Positions 19,826 to 27,878 of a stretch of 64,000 nucleotides of DNA are shown in pieces. Position 1 is the first letter of the stretch; every line of letters starts with the position of its first letter. The position numbers were made by a program, and so were the translations under genes. The stretch spans positions 186,001 to 250,000 of the forward strand of contig JAJDDN010000008.1 in assembly GCA_029260295.1 (NCBI GenBank), given 5' to 3'. The notes below the pieces were generated by a model. It did no database searches, was not told where the DNA came from, and saw only the letters and a list, made by a program, of their open reading frames with translations. Origin of the DNA: Phycisphaerales bacterium. Lineage in GTDB: Bacteria; Planctomycetota; Phycisphaerae; Phycisphaerales; UBA1924.

Positions 19826-21226
19826 ATGCCCGAAGCCCTGATCATGATCCTCCCAAAGCTCGTCACCCTCGGGTTCGTCATGGCCTTCGGGGCCTCCATC
19901 GGGTCCCTCGTCAATGTCCTCGTCTACCGTCTCCCCCTCGGGCTCGATGTCGTCAGTCCGACCTCCCGCTGCCCAAAGTGCAACACCAAACTCACCTGGC
20001 GAGAAAACATCCCCATCTTCGGCTGGCTTATCCTTGGTGGCAAATGCCGCTTCTGCAAATGCAAGATCTCGCCCGAATATCCGATCGTTGAAACCGTCGT
20101 CGCCGTCATCTTCGGGCTCATCTACGCCCTCTGGTATATGGTCGAGCCGGGCGACACGCTCCTCGGCATCCCCTTCGGAGACATCGCCCCCGAATGGGCA
20201 CTCAACGGCCCCGCCCTCACCTGGCCATCCCTCGTCATACTCTTCATCCTCATGGGCTCGTTGGTCGCCATGACCATCATCGACGCCCGCACCTTCACCA
20301 TTCCTCTGGTCCTCACCTGGGTCCCCGCGATCGTCGCATTGCTGTTCCACACCGGACACGCCATCTGGTTCCAAGTCTCCAAAGGCACCCTCACCCCCGT
20401 CATTTCAGGATACTGGAACTTCGCGGGTTCCTACAGCCGCTGGTTCACCGCCCCAAACGAAATCTGGACTATCCCAACCCCAGGCCTCAATGGCTGGCGA
20501 TTCATCGGGATTATCCTCGGCGCCACCGTCGGCCTCATCATCGCCAACCTCCTCCTTAAATACAAAGTCCTCACCCGCTCCTTCGCCGACTACGACCAAT
20601 GGCTCAAGCAACACAACAAATCTCTCGCCGACTCCCTAGAAAAATCAGAAAAAGAACCCGACCACTCCGCCGCCCATGAATGGATCATGTACCCCTACGC
20701 CCGCCGCGAGATGATCCGCGAGCTCGCCTTCCTCGCCCCCGTCGGGTTGTTAGCATTCTTCGGCGGCTGGCTCTCCGTCACCCTCGTCACCAACATCGCA
20801 GGCGATTGGACCTTCAACCCAACCACCGGCACCATGATCCCACCAACCCAAGCCCCCCTCTGGCTCGTCGTTATGACCGGTGTGCTGGCCGGCTATCTCA
20901 TCGGTGGGGGGGTCGTCTGGGCCGTCCGCATCCTCGGGTCACTCCTCTTTAACAAAGAAGCCATGGGCCTGGGAGATGTCCACATGATGGCCGCCGTCGG
21001 CGCGTGCATGGGATGGATCGACTCCACCCTCGCATTCTTCATCGCCGCCTTCGTCGCCCTAGGAATAGCCGCCCTCGGAGCCCTCGGCAAAGGCAAACTC
21101 TCACGAGCCATGCCATATGGCCCATCCCTCGCAATCGCCACCGTTATGGTCCTCTTCGCCAAGCCAATCATTGAATGGGGCCTCGGTAAAATCATGGGCA
21201 TGGATACCCCCTTCAACCTGCCATAA
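19826..21226 (+). CDS. Prepilin peptidase (A24 family leader peptidase/methyltransferase)
   Basis: A 466-residue polytopic membrane protease that cuts type III signals and N-methylates the new end. The N-terminal domain begins ASIGSLVNVLVYRLP and carries the four-cysteine zinc motif (RCPKCNTKL...CRFCKCKI). The two catalytic aspartates are in IIDARTF and MGLGDVHMM. It is longer than PilD/GspO (about 290) because of a roughly 170-residue insertion between the two active-site regions containing an extra charged loop and two more hydrophobic segments. Likely substrates are the pseudopilins at 158 and 51083-53272. Confidence 0.92.
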   Translation: MPEALIMILPKLVTLGFVMAFGASIGSLVNVLVYRLPLGLDVVSPTSRCPKCNTKLTWRENIPIFGWLILGGKCRFCKCKISPEYPIVETVVAVIFGLIYALWYMVEPGDTLLGIPFGDIAPEWALNGPALTWPSLVILFILMGSLVAMTIIDARTFTIPLVLTWVPAIVALLFHTGHAIWFQVSKGTLTPVISGYWNFAGSYSRWFTAPNEIWTIPTPGLNGWRFIGIILGATVGLIIANLLLKYKVLTRSFADYDQWLKQHNKSLADSLEKSEKEPDHSAAHEWIMYPYARREMIRELAFLAPVGLLAFFGGWLSVTLVTNIAGDWTFNPTTGTMIPPTQAPLWLVVMTGVLAGYLIGGGVVWAVRILGSLLFNKEAMGLGDVHMMAAVGACMGWIDSTLAFFIAAFVALGIAALGALGKGKLSRAMPYGPSLAIATVMVLFAKPIIEWGLGKIMGMDTPFNLP

Positions 21227-21341
21227 CACCACACCAATCTCATCAAGCAGCCTGCAATCGACCATCAAACCGGATACAGTGTGTGAGACTGCAAACGCAC
21301 AGAAAAACAACACATACCCACTTAACCACGGAGGCCAATCC

Positions 21342-22013
21342 ATGATCCGATCAATCAACAAGAAGCTGGGGCTCACCCTGCTCTCCGCCGTCGTCCTCAC
21401 CGCATTTACAGGCTGTAAAACAGTCTCCCAGCGTGATTACGACGCCGCCATCGAAGAAAACACCACCCTCCGCAACCGCATCACCGCTCTCCAGTCCTCA
21501 GCAGACCAAGCCGGCCAAGCCAACCAGTCCTACATCGACCAGAACGGCCAACTCCGCACCGAAAACCAGCGTCTTGCTGACGACCTCGCCGCCGCGCGTG
21601 CTAACCCAGCCACCGGCTTCGAAGGCATTGACGGCATAGATATCGGCCGTCGCTCCGGTGGAGAGATCGTTGTTGGCATCGAAGCCAGTGTTCTCTTTAA
21701 CTCAGGATCCGCCGAGCTCCGCAAGGCCTCCAAATCCACCCTCGATAATGTCGCAGCCGTCCTCAAATCCAGCTACGCCGGCAACCAGGTCCGCATCGAA
21801 GGCTACACAGACTCCGATAAACTCGTCAAAACCAAGGCCAAATGGCACACCAACGAGAACCTCTCAGGGCAAAGAGCACTCGCCGTCGAGTACTACCTGG
21901 TAGGCAAGGGCGTTGACAACGACCAGACCTATTCCGCCGCCTTTGGTCCCTCCCATGCCAAGGCCACCAAGAAAGACTCCCGAAGAGTCGAAATCGTCAT
22001 CCTCGGCAACTAA
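21342..22013 (+). CDS. OmpA/Pal-like peptidoglycan-binding lipoprotein
   Basis: A 223-residue lipoprotein with lipobox LTAFTGC (Cys near residue 25). A short coiled coil (residues about 35-85, heptads of Leu/Asn/Gln) leads to an OmpA domain: ASVLFNSGSAELRKAS, IEGYTDSD and the C-terminal SRRVEIVIL. The domain binds peptidoglycan, so the protein probably links outer membrane to cell wall. GGAGG at 21330 fixes the start at 21342 rather than at earlier in-frame ATGs. A possible -10 (TACAGT, in ACCGGATACAGT) lies at 21275-21280. Confidence 0.88.
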   Translation: MIRSINKKLGLTLLSAVVLTAFTGCKTVSQRDYDAAIEENTTLRNRITALQSSADQAGQANQSYIDQNGQLRTENQRLADDLAAARANPATGFEGIDGIDIGRRSGGEIVVGIEASVLFNSGSAELRKASKSTLDNVAAVLKSSYAGNQVRIEGYTDSDKLVKTKAKWHTNENLSGQRALAVEYYLVGKGVDNDQTYSAAFGPSHAKATKKDSRRVEIVILGN

Positions 22014-22068
22014 ATGACGATCTAAAACAAGAATGATCCAATCTTGCGGGGTACAATCTCCCCGCTTC

Positions 22069-22142
22069 GGGCTATTGGCGCAGTTGGCTAGCGCACCAGT
22101 ATGACACACTGGGGGTCACAGGTTCGAGTCCTGTATAGCCCA
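22069..22142 (+). tRNA. tRNA-Val (GAC)
   Basis: A 74-nt cloverleaf with perfect acceptor stem GGGCTAT/ATAGCCC, anticodon stem CCAGT/ACTGG, loop ATGACAC (anticodon GAC), and T-arm ACAGG-TTCGAGT-CCTGT. Discriminator A, no encoded CCA. A possible -10 TACAAT lies at 22052-22057. Confidence 0.93.
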
Positions 22143-22147
22143 TTGAA

Positions 22148-22182
22148 AACACGGCCTCGCTTCGCGCGAGGCCGTTGTTCTT
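22148..22182 (+). terminator. Intrinsic terminator after tRNA-Val
   Basis: ACGGCCTCGC and GCGAGGCCGT form a perfect 10-bp GC-rich stem with a 5-base loop, followed by TGTTCTT. It separates tRNA-Val from tRNA-Thr. Confidence 0.75.
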
Positions 22183-22227
22183 CAAGAAGAATCATCCGAT
22201 TCTTCCGGTAGAACGACAACAAAATAC

Positions 22228-22300
22228 GCCACCTTAGCTCAGTTGATAGAGCAGCTGATTTGTAATCTGCAGGTCCTCGGTTTGAGTCCGAGAGGTGGCT
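22228..22300 (+). tRNA. tRNA-Thr (UGU)
   Basis: A 73-nt cloverleaf with acceptor stem GCCACCT/AGGTGGC, anticodon loop TTTGTAA (anticodon TGT), and T-arm CTCGG-TTTGAGT-CCGAG. Discriminator T. The anticodon stem has one T-T mismatch. Confidence 0.92.
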
Positions 22301-22337
22301 TTCGGGCATTCAAATGAATACCCTAACAGCGATACAC

Positions 22338-22420
22338 GGGCGTGTATCCAAGCGGCCAAAGGGCGGGGATTGTAAATCCTCTTGCATTAGCATTCGGTGG
22401 TTCGAATCCACCCGCGCCCA
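22338..22420 (+). tRNA. tRNA-Tyr (GUA), integration target
   Basis: An 83-nt class II tRNA with acceptor stem GGGCGTG/CGCGCCC (one G-T pair), anticodon loop TTGTAAA (anticodon GTA), a long variable arm, and T-arm GGTGG-TTCGAAT-CCACC. Its last 54 bases plus two following bases recur exactly at 42619-42674, which marks it as the attachment site of the adjacent element. The tRNA is intact on this side. Confidence 0.95.
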
Positions 22421-22422
22421 TT
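22367..22422. repeat. Left attachment site (56-bp direct repeat, copy 1)
   Basis: These 56 bases are identical to 42619-42674. They run from the 3' half of the anticodon stem-loop region of tRNA-Tyr to two bases past the discriminator. The copies diverge on both sides (G versus C before, A versus T after). The distance between copies is 20,252 bases. Confidence 0.93.
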
Positions 22423-22427
22423 AGATT

Positions 22428-22460
22428 AAACCCCTTGCTGGCAACAGTTTGGGGTTTTTC
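22428..22460 (+). terminator. Element-borne terminator after tRNA-Tyr
   Basis: AAACCCC and GGGGTTT pair across a 16-base loop and are followed by further Ts. It lies inside the element, 8 bases after the tRNA, and appears to replace the original terminator displaced to 42683. Confidence 0.6.
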
Positions 22461-22482
22461 TATGCTTAGAGAGGATTCTAAG

Positions 22483-22515
22483 TGGCCAAAAATGTATCCA
22501 ATTAAGTAGCCAAAT
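22483..22515 (+). repeat. Candidate integrase arm sites, left end
   Basis: TGGCCAAAAA (22483-22492) and TAGCCAAAT (22507-22515) are same-orientation copies of T(A/G)GCCAAA. Three more lie just inside the right repeat (42553-42586). Such short repeats flanking the core are what arm-type binding sites of tyrosine recombinases look like. Confidence 0.45.
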
Positions 22516-22540
22516 TGATAGTTCTCTGTTACCGTTGGGT

Positions 22541-23875
22541 ATGGCAAAGCAAATCAACCCACGCTGGTACGCACCTCGCTCCTGCTTCAGGGTCAGAAAA
22601 ACAATCAATGGCAAGCCAATAACTTTTTATGGTGGGAATGGGGCGCACGGCCCAAATGACCAAGAGGCGAAGGCGAGAGCTGTCCTAGAAATTTATGAAC
22701 AGATATTGAACTTCTCAAAACCAAAGCCCATCAAGCCTGGGCTTCTTGCCGAGCTTGACGAGCTGGTAGAAGATCAGTATAAAGAAATTGTAGTTGATAG
22801 AGATATGACCTACTTGGAGCAAGCAGCCAAGGAAGTCGGTGAGTTGGCCAAAGAGGGCAAGCGTCACCCGGTGTTTGATAAGTTTGATGAGCTTGAGGAA
22901 CTGAGAGAGGCCAATGCTCAGTATCGCTCCCAGATTCGTTTGGCGGGGGCAACTGCCCTAACGATGGACAGTCCCCTCAAAGCTCTGCAGGAGAGGTATG
23001 CGGCTGTTCAAAGGCAGCAGGGAGAAGCGCAGGGTGTCACTCTTGGCACACAGACCTACTACGAACGCACGGCCAGAGAGCTTGTCGAATATCTAGCGGA
23101 ACAAAAAATAGTTACAGCAGTTCAATTCGAGCAAGCGTCATCTATCATCGCCGGCTATCGAGATAGTTGGGTACAGAAAATAAATAATGGTGATTGTTCT
23201 CATTCAACAGCAAAGAAAAGTTTGCTAGGGGCTCGGCAGTTTGTCGATTGGATGGTTGAGAACCAGCACATCAGTAGGATGCCTCCAAGTATCGGGCGAA
23301 AGTGGACTGCGGTAGGGGTGGATGAAGTAGACCCCAAGTTCCTAACAGTCAAAGAGTGCAGGACACTCTTCAAGGATGCGCCTCATAAACTCAAATTGCC
23401 ATTCCTGCTTGGCCTCAACTGTGGCTACCGAGAGATTGATTGCAAAAGCCTAAAGAGAGAATTCATTGACTTGGACAAGGGAGTCATTCTTCGCCAGCGG
23501 CACAAATCAAAGAAAAAGGTTGGTAAGCCGCAAGCCCATAAGCTATGGCCAATAACTCTACGATACTTGAAAGAGCATCTAGAACAGGTTGAAGGCGAAC
23601 CTTTTGCAAAGGGTTATTCCAATCTCAGTATGAATCTAACTGACTACATCAAGGGCAATGTGCCCCAAGATCCTGATATTCGAACAGCGAAAAGTTTGAG
23701 AAGCACCGGCGCAGAAGAGATTGGGAAAATTGCAGGTAGTCATAACCCAAAGGTCGTCACTCAGTATCTGGCTCAAGGGGATATGGCAATGGCCAAGCAC
23801 TACCGAAATGAGGACACTGTCGCCCTCTTTGATGCCTTGGAGAAGCTGGGCAAGCTGTTCAACTTATCCGATTAG
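22541..23875 (+). CDS. Tyrosine recombinase (integrase) of the island
   Basis: A 444-residue site-specific recombinase with a long N-terminal region containing a helical core-binding domain. The catalytic half shows Arg I in LLGLNCGYREIDCKSL, a Lys-rich beta-hairpin (RQRHKSKKKVGKP), Arg II in KSLRSTGAEEI and the Tyr nucleophile in MAKHYRNED. The His before Arg II (HxxR) is replaced by Lys, a substitution I recall from LR(K/S)TGA-type planctomycete integrases. The ATG at 22541 is chosen; a TTG at 22535 adds two residues. No clear ribosome binding site is present. It should act on the tRNA-Tyr repeats to integrate and excise the element. Confidence 0.87.
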   Translation: MAKQINPRWYAPRSCFRVRKTINGKPITFYGGNGAHGPNDQEAKARAVLEIYEQILNFSKPKPIKPGLLAELDELVEDQYKEIVVDRDMTYLEQAAKEVGELAKEGKRHPVFDKFDELEELREANAQYRSQIRLAGATALTMDSPLKALQERYAAVQRQQGEAQGVTLGTQTYYERTARELVEYLAEQKIVTAVQFEQASSIIAGYRDSWVQKINNGDCSHSTAKKSLLGARQFVDWMVENQHISRMPPSIGRKWTAVGVDEVDPKFLTVKECRTLFKDAPHKLKLPFLLGLNCGYREIDCKSLKREFIDLDKGVILRQRHKSKKKVGKPQAHKLWPITLRYLKEHLEQVEGEPFAKGYSNLSMNLTDYIKGNVPQDPDIRTAKSLRSTGAEEIGKIAGSHNPKVVTQYLAQGDMAMAKHYRNEDTVALFDALEKLGKLFNLSD

Positions 23876-23929
23876 TGTTTATTGTGCAGTCAATAGGGCA
23901 ATCCAATCTTTCGACTGGACGCCCCAACT

Positions 23930-23957
23930 CAGTTGTGATAGGTTCAGTTCACAACTG
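23930..23957. repeat. Inverted repeat between convergent genes
   Basis: CAGTTGTGA and TCACAACTG form a perfect 9-bp inverted repeat with a 10-base loop, between the integrase stop and the end of the methyltransferase remnant. It could terminate transcription from either side but has no T tract. Confidence 0.4.
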
Positions 23958-24234
23958 GTCTCGAATCACCATTGCCGTCATTTTCAATGAGCCCACGGTG
24001 TATCAGTTCTGCCCGCACATTTGAAACTCCAAGGTTGTAATTCTCAGTGTTCGATTCGATGTACAGCCAATCTCGGTCATTTGAAATGGCCTCAAGACAC
24101 ATGCTGGCAGAGCAACCAAATGCATCCAAGACTCTATCGCCTAGGCGAGTCAGTCTTTCGATGAAGTAACGGCACAGGTCGCGAGGTTTCTGAAATGCGT
24201 GGACTGATCCAATCTCTGTGGAGTCACTGACTGT
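23944..24234 (-). pseudogene. C-terminal remnant of an N4/N6 DNA methyltransferase
   Basis: Reading the minus strand from 24234 gives 96 codons without a stop. They contain KPRDLCRYFIERLTRLGDRV, then LDAFGCSASMCLEAI and a following IE-N-Y segment. This matches the end of PF01555-type methyltransferases (KP..L...LI...S..GD.VLDPF.GSGTT..AA...R..IGIE...Y), where the SAM-binding motif I follows motif X. Here motif I reads DAFGCSAS instead of DPFxGSGTT, and no catalytic (D/S/N)PP(Y/W) motif or N-terminal part exists; an in-frame stop lies just upstream at 24235-24237. It is best called a truncated relic, perhaps of a restriction-modification or defence-associated methylase once downstream of the helicase. 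A small translated protein cannot be excluded. Confidence 0.65.
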
Positions 24235-26050
24235 TCAGGCTGGCCTTGACTTCTTTAACAAATCTTGATGGGCCGTTTTTGAAACGCCACCCAAAGGCAT
24301 CGTACCACCCTGAATAGACTAGATGAACCTCACTTCTGGCACGGGTTAGCCCAACATAAAAAAGCCTACGATCCTCTCGTAAAGCAGCGGTGGTTTTAGA
24401 ACGATGATTTGGGAGAATTCCCTCTTCTAGTCCAATCATGACGACAACATCAAATTCAAGCCCCTTTGCTGAATGCAATGTCATCAAATTGAGATGTGTT
24501 GCAGAACCTCTTTGGCCACTGAATGTTGACACAGTGAAATTTTCCAGAGGAGAATTTGCCGAAGAAATGTCCAGCAGTTTTTGAACGGCAATTTTGTCAT
24601 CTCTAAGCCTTTGTTCATGCTGGAGTGTGTCATCTAAACAGGAGGAATGGAATTTTGTCAGCCATGTATTTAGTGGTTGGGTAGGTAATCGATTTGAATG
24701 CAGAAATTTCACCAACTCATTTCGTTTAGTTCGAAGTTCGGTATCACTTGCGATTGAATGGTTAAAGCGTACCCAGTCATGCAGAATAGTAGAAAGCCTT
24801 GGTGTTCCCGACTGCCATCCATCAGAACACCAAGCAGCGCATTCTTCGAGCCAAGAAATTACTGGTGATCGAGGGTATGGATTGCCTTGATCAATCCTGA
24901 TAAAATCCCATCCAATTCTTTCGACTTCTTGAGCGATTATATCACCCTCATTTTTTGTGCGATATAAAACGGCGATGTTCCCAAAATCGAGATTTTCTCT
25001 GCGTTTAAATGCGCCAGGAATAATTGAGTCGCAGACAAACTCTGCCTGGTCATCGATTCCCAATGGTCTAGCGTGGAGATCAACAGTTCCCTCTTCGTCA
25101 GAGTTAGATTTGAAATCTCGCTTTTCACCGAGTGCAGTTTCCGACGCTTTGATAATTGTTGGGCCGCATCGGTAGTTGAGTTTCAGGTGAACGGTTTCAA
25201 CAGAATCGGATTCGGACAGATTGTTTAGCAGCGCGGGTTCAGCTCCAGTAAATCCATATACTGATTGGTCCGGATCGCCAACGGCTAGTAGCCGCAAGCC
25301 TGCTTTAAAACACAAACACTGTACAATTCTGTGCAGGGCATGACCAAGATCTTGATATTCATCAACAACAAGAATCGGAAATTTTGCTCGAATAGCTTTT
25401 TGAATCCACTCGCATTGTTCAACTAGTTGAAGACCATTCAAAACCATTCCATCAAAATCAATAACTCCTTTAGAGTGAAGAGCATTCTCATACGCCTCGA
25501 TTACATTCGCAGTATCCCCGCCATCCCCGTGCCATTCAGCCTTGTCACGGTCTAAATGAGTACGACGATAAGTCGAGCATCTAAACTCCCAATCTCTTGG
25601 ATTTTCATCTTTGCTTATGACAGTTGACACGGCATCTGCCCAGCACTTTTTCTGCTCTTCAATTGTTGCAACAGATACAGGATCAGGTACAGGGAGCTCT
25701 GTAAGGTGAGCATACGGGAGTATCAAATGCTGCAAGCAGAATGAGTGGAGAGTACCAATGGATACTCTTCTTCCATCTTCAACACCAAGACCCCCAAGCC
25801 TGCGGCGTAACTCTCTCGCGCACTGGTTGTTGTAGGTAATGCATGCGATTCCCCGTGGCTTCGCTACATCCTCATGAAGCATTCTTGCCATCTTTATCGT
25901 TAGAGTCTTTGTCTTACCGCTTCCTGGCCCGGCAAGCAGAACACAATTGCCTTCAGATTGATATGCTTGCCATTGGCCTTCGTTCTCGCGCAAATCATTT
26001 GAAGCAGTTACATATGGCGGCTTAGCTCGGATTGCATTTTTCGAGGACAT
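24224..26050 (-). CDS. UvrD/Rep-like helicase, GajB-like partner of Gabija
   Basis: A 608-residue superfamily 1A helicase. Motif I is LLAGPGSGKTKT (about residues 38-49), motif II VVDEYQDLGHA, motif III LLAVGDPDQSVYGFTGA, motif V LMTLHSAKGLEFDVVVMIGLEEG and motif VI RRLFYVGLTRARSEVHLVYS. It is shorter than full UvrD (about 720), as GajB proteins are. The ATG at 26050 has AAGGG 7 bases upstream; a TTG at 26056 is the alternative. It overlaps the end of the OLD-family gene by 29 bases, indicating coupled translation. In Gabija, GajB responds to DNA ends and is thought to activate GajA; the role here is inferred from the pairing. Confidence 0.88.
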   Translation of the reverse strand: MSSKNAIRAKPPYVTASNDLRENEGQWQAYQSEGNCVLLAGPGSGKTKTLTIKMARMLHEDVAKPRGIACITYNNQCARELRRRLGGLGVEDGRRVSIGTLHSFCLQHLILPYAHLTELPVPDPVSVATIEEQKKCWADAVSTVISKDENPRDWEFRCSTYRRTHLDRDKAEWHGDGGDTANVIEAYENALHSKGVIDFDGMVLNGLQLVEQCEWIQKAIRAKFPILVVDEYQDLGHALHRIVQCLCFKAGLRLLAVGDPDQSVYGFTGAEPALLNNLSESDSVETVHLKLNYRCGPTIIKASETALGEKRDFKSNSDEEGTVDLHARPLGIDDQAEFVCDSIIPGAFKRRENLDFGNIAVLYRTKNEGDIIAQEVERIGWDFIRIDQGNPYPRSPVISWLEECAAWCSDGWQSGTPRLSTILHDWVRFNHSIASDTELRTKRNELVKFLHSNRLPTQPLNTWLTKFHSSCLDDTLQHEQRLRDDKIAVQKLLDISSANSPLENFTVSTFSGQRGSATHLNLMTLHSAKGLEFDVVVMIGLEEGILPNHRSKTTAALREDRRLFYVGLTRARSEVHLVYSGWYDAFGWRFKNGPSRFVKEVKASLNSQ

Positions 26051-27848
26051 GTGCAATCCCTTCTATAATGTACTTAGGGCATTTTTTGGATTTGTTTCGA
26101 TCAATAATCGATGCGAGTCGCTGTGCAAATCTGCCCTTGCCAACTTCCTCGATATCCTTCAGAAATTGAATGGGGTCAAGTTCCGCTGGATTTGTTGACC
26201 AAAATTCCATTCTGGATTTCGCAGCACTATTTGAAGATAATTGCTCCATTACTGATTTGAAACATTCGTGTAATCCAGATTTGAACAAATCGATTTCCAA
26301 AGTATGATCATTGATAAACACACCATTTTGGGAAGATGAATCTAAGATTGCCTCGTAATCACTTTCCTCCCATAACTCACTTGTGAAGAGATGTTGAAGC
26401 ATTCCGTTCACAACTCTGTCGGGACCTAGGGGTTCTCGTTCGTTCCCTTCTGAATCGGGTTGGCGTGGGTCCATGTCTGTCAATGCACTAAAGGGAATGT
26501 TCAAGCCTAGAGGTCCCATGAGTTTCAGATACGGCGCGAAATTTGTGCCTGAAACGGAACATACTGATACGCCATGTTTATCAAGATTGATACCTTGGTT
26601 ACTAGCGAGCACTGGAATTAGAAAGCGTTCGGCATCGCCTTCGACGAAAATTACGCCCCTCGCAAAGAGCATTTCGCCCCGATTAACATCTATATACCGT
26701 TCTAGATCAGCCTTGTCGTGTTTGCTCAGTTTTAGTTGTGCAGTTGAAACAGCTTCGGTAGCTTTTGAGTTTGGTTTTTTTCGCAGAATTAGAAAATTCC
26801 TAATTGGAGCGACACTCGCTATCTGAGGGGAATGAGTGGTCATCAAGACACTTGTGGATTTGACACTCGATGCGCCCTCTTCAGTCCCTATTCGGGGGCG
26901 TAGGTAGTTTTTAAAAATCAGACGCTGAAGATTTGGATGGAGATGGGCCTCTGGCTCTTCAATTGCAAGGAAAGTATGATCCCGGGTTCCATCAGCCACA
27001 AGCTGATCATACTCTAGAGCTTTTAGTGCAAAGTACAATAAATTCGCTGAGCCAAGGCTTGCGTATTCGACGCCACGCTTGCCATCATCGATGAACAATC
27101 GCAAAGCTCGAATCAGTTTGTCAGGATCTGTGGATGATAAACGCAATGCCATCTTGGTTGTCTGTGATGTTCCGACCATTGTTTCAAGTTTATTGGCAAT
27201 GGATTCGGCGACTTCCTCGATGGGCTTCAACTCAGCGAGAGCAACAGTCGCATCGTCTACATCTTCAGCAAGGCTAACTAGAATTTCACGATCTAGTTCG
27301 CTAACAACTTTATCCAACAATGGACGCAATGGGGATCGGCCCCATCTGGCAAGATCGTTCTCGCAATCTCTCAATGCAGGCAATAACTCAAATGGGAGGC
27401 GGCGGCGTATTTCATAACTGATTCTGTTCTCTGGACGATCACCGCCATAAACACTGAATTCATAGTCAGAATCTCTTGTAGGTTCGCCTTCTAAATCAGC
27501 CAATGGCTGCCATACAAAGGTTAGTCTGGCAATCATTGGCTCAGGACTGATGATGTGTTCAGCTAACAACGCTAACTGATTTGGGTTGTCTTCAAATTTA
27601 GCTATGTCAACTGAGATTTTGATTCGATCACTTTTCTTTAGTGGCCGTGGGAGGCCATCCCAGAAATCCTCTTCACGGAGATTTCGTGATGAGTCAGGAA
27701 GTGATGGATCTAGAACAAGCCGTAGTGCGTGGACTAAGTTTGATTTCCCGATTCTATTTTCGCCAACAATTACGATATCTTTGCTAACTTGAACATCAAC
27801 ATCGGAGAAGTTTCTGAAGTTTTCAATCTGAATGCGTGAAATATGCAA
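26022..27848 (-). CDS. OLD-family ATPase/TOPRIM nuclease, GajA-like
   Basis: A 608-residue protein with an SMC/RecF-like ATPase split around a helical insert and a C-terminal TOPRIM nuclease. Walker A is GENRIGKS (residues 29-36), the signature-like ASLGSANLL is at 263-271, Walker B is FLAIEEPEAHLHP (293-305) and the switch His is in MTTHSP (336-341). The TOPRIM acidic residues are E403 and D405 in FVEGDAE and D458/D460 in TDMD. OLD nucleases linked to a UvrD-like helicase are class 2 and form the Gabija anti-phage system. The start is TTG, supported by GGAG 8 bases upstream and by the family-typical first residues (ISRIQIENFRNF). It follows the Cys-rich gene by 30 bases. Confidence 0.87.
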   Translation of the reverse strand: MHISRIQIENFRNFSDVDVQVSKDIVIVGENRIGKSNLVHALRLVLDPSLPDSSRNLREEDFWDGLPRPLKKSDRIKISVDIAKFEDNPNQLALLAEHIISPEPMIARLTFVWQPLADLEGEPTRDSDYEFSVYGGDRPENRISYEIRRRLPFELLPALRDCENDLARWGRSPLRPLLDKVVSELDREILVSLAEDVDDATVALAELKPIEEVAESIANKLETMVGTSQTTKMALRLSSTDPDKLIRALRLFIDDGKRGVEYASLGSANLLYFALKALEYDQLVADGTRDHTFLAIEEPEAHLHPNLQRLIFKNYLRPRIGTEEGASSVKSTSVLMTTHSPQIASVAPIRNFLILRKKPNSKATEAVSTAQLKLSKHDKADLERYIDVNRGEMLFARGVIFVEGDAERFLIPVLASNQGINLDKHGVSVCSVSGTNFAPYLKLMGPLGLNIPFSALTDMDPRQPDSEGNEREPLGPDRVVNGMLQHLFTSELWEESDYEAILDSSSQNGVFINDHTLEIDLFKSGLHECFKSVMEQLSSNSAAKSRMEFWSTNPAELDPIQFLKDIEEVGKGRFAQRLASIIDRNKSKKCPKYIIEGIAHVLEKCNPS

Positions 27849-27878
27849 TGCGGTGTCTCCAAAGATACGGCGGCCAAC

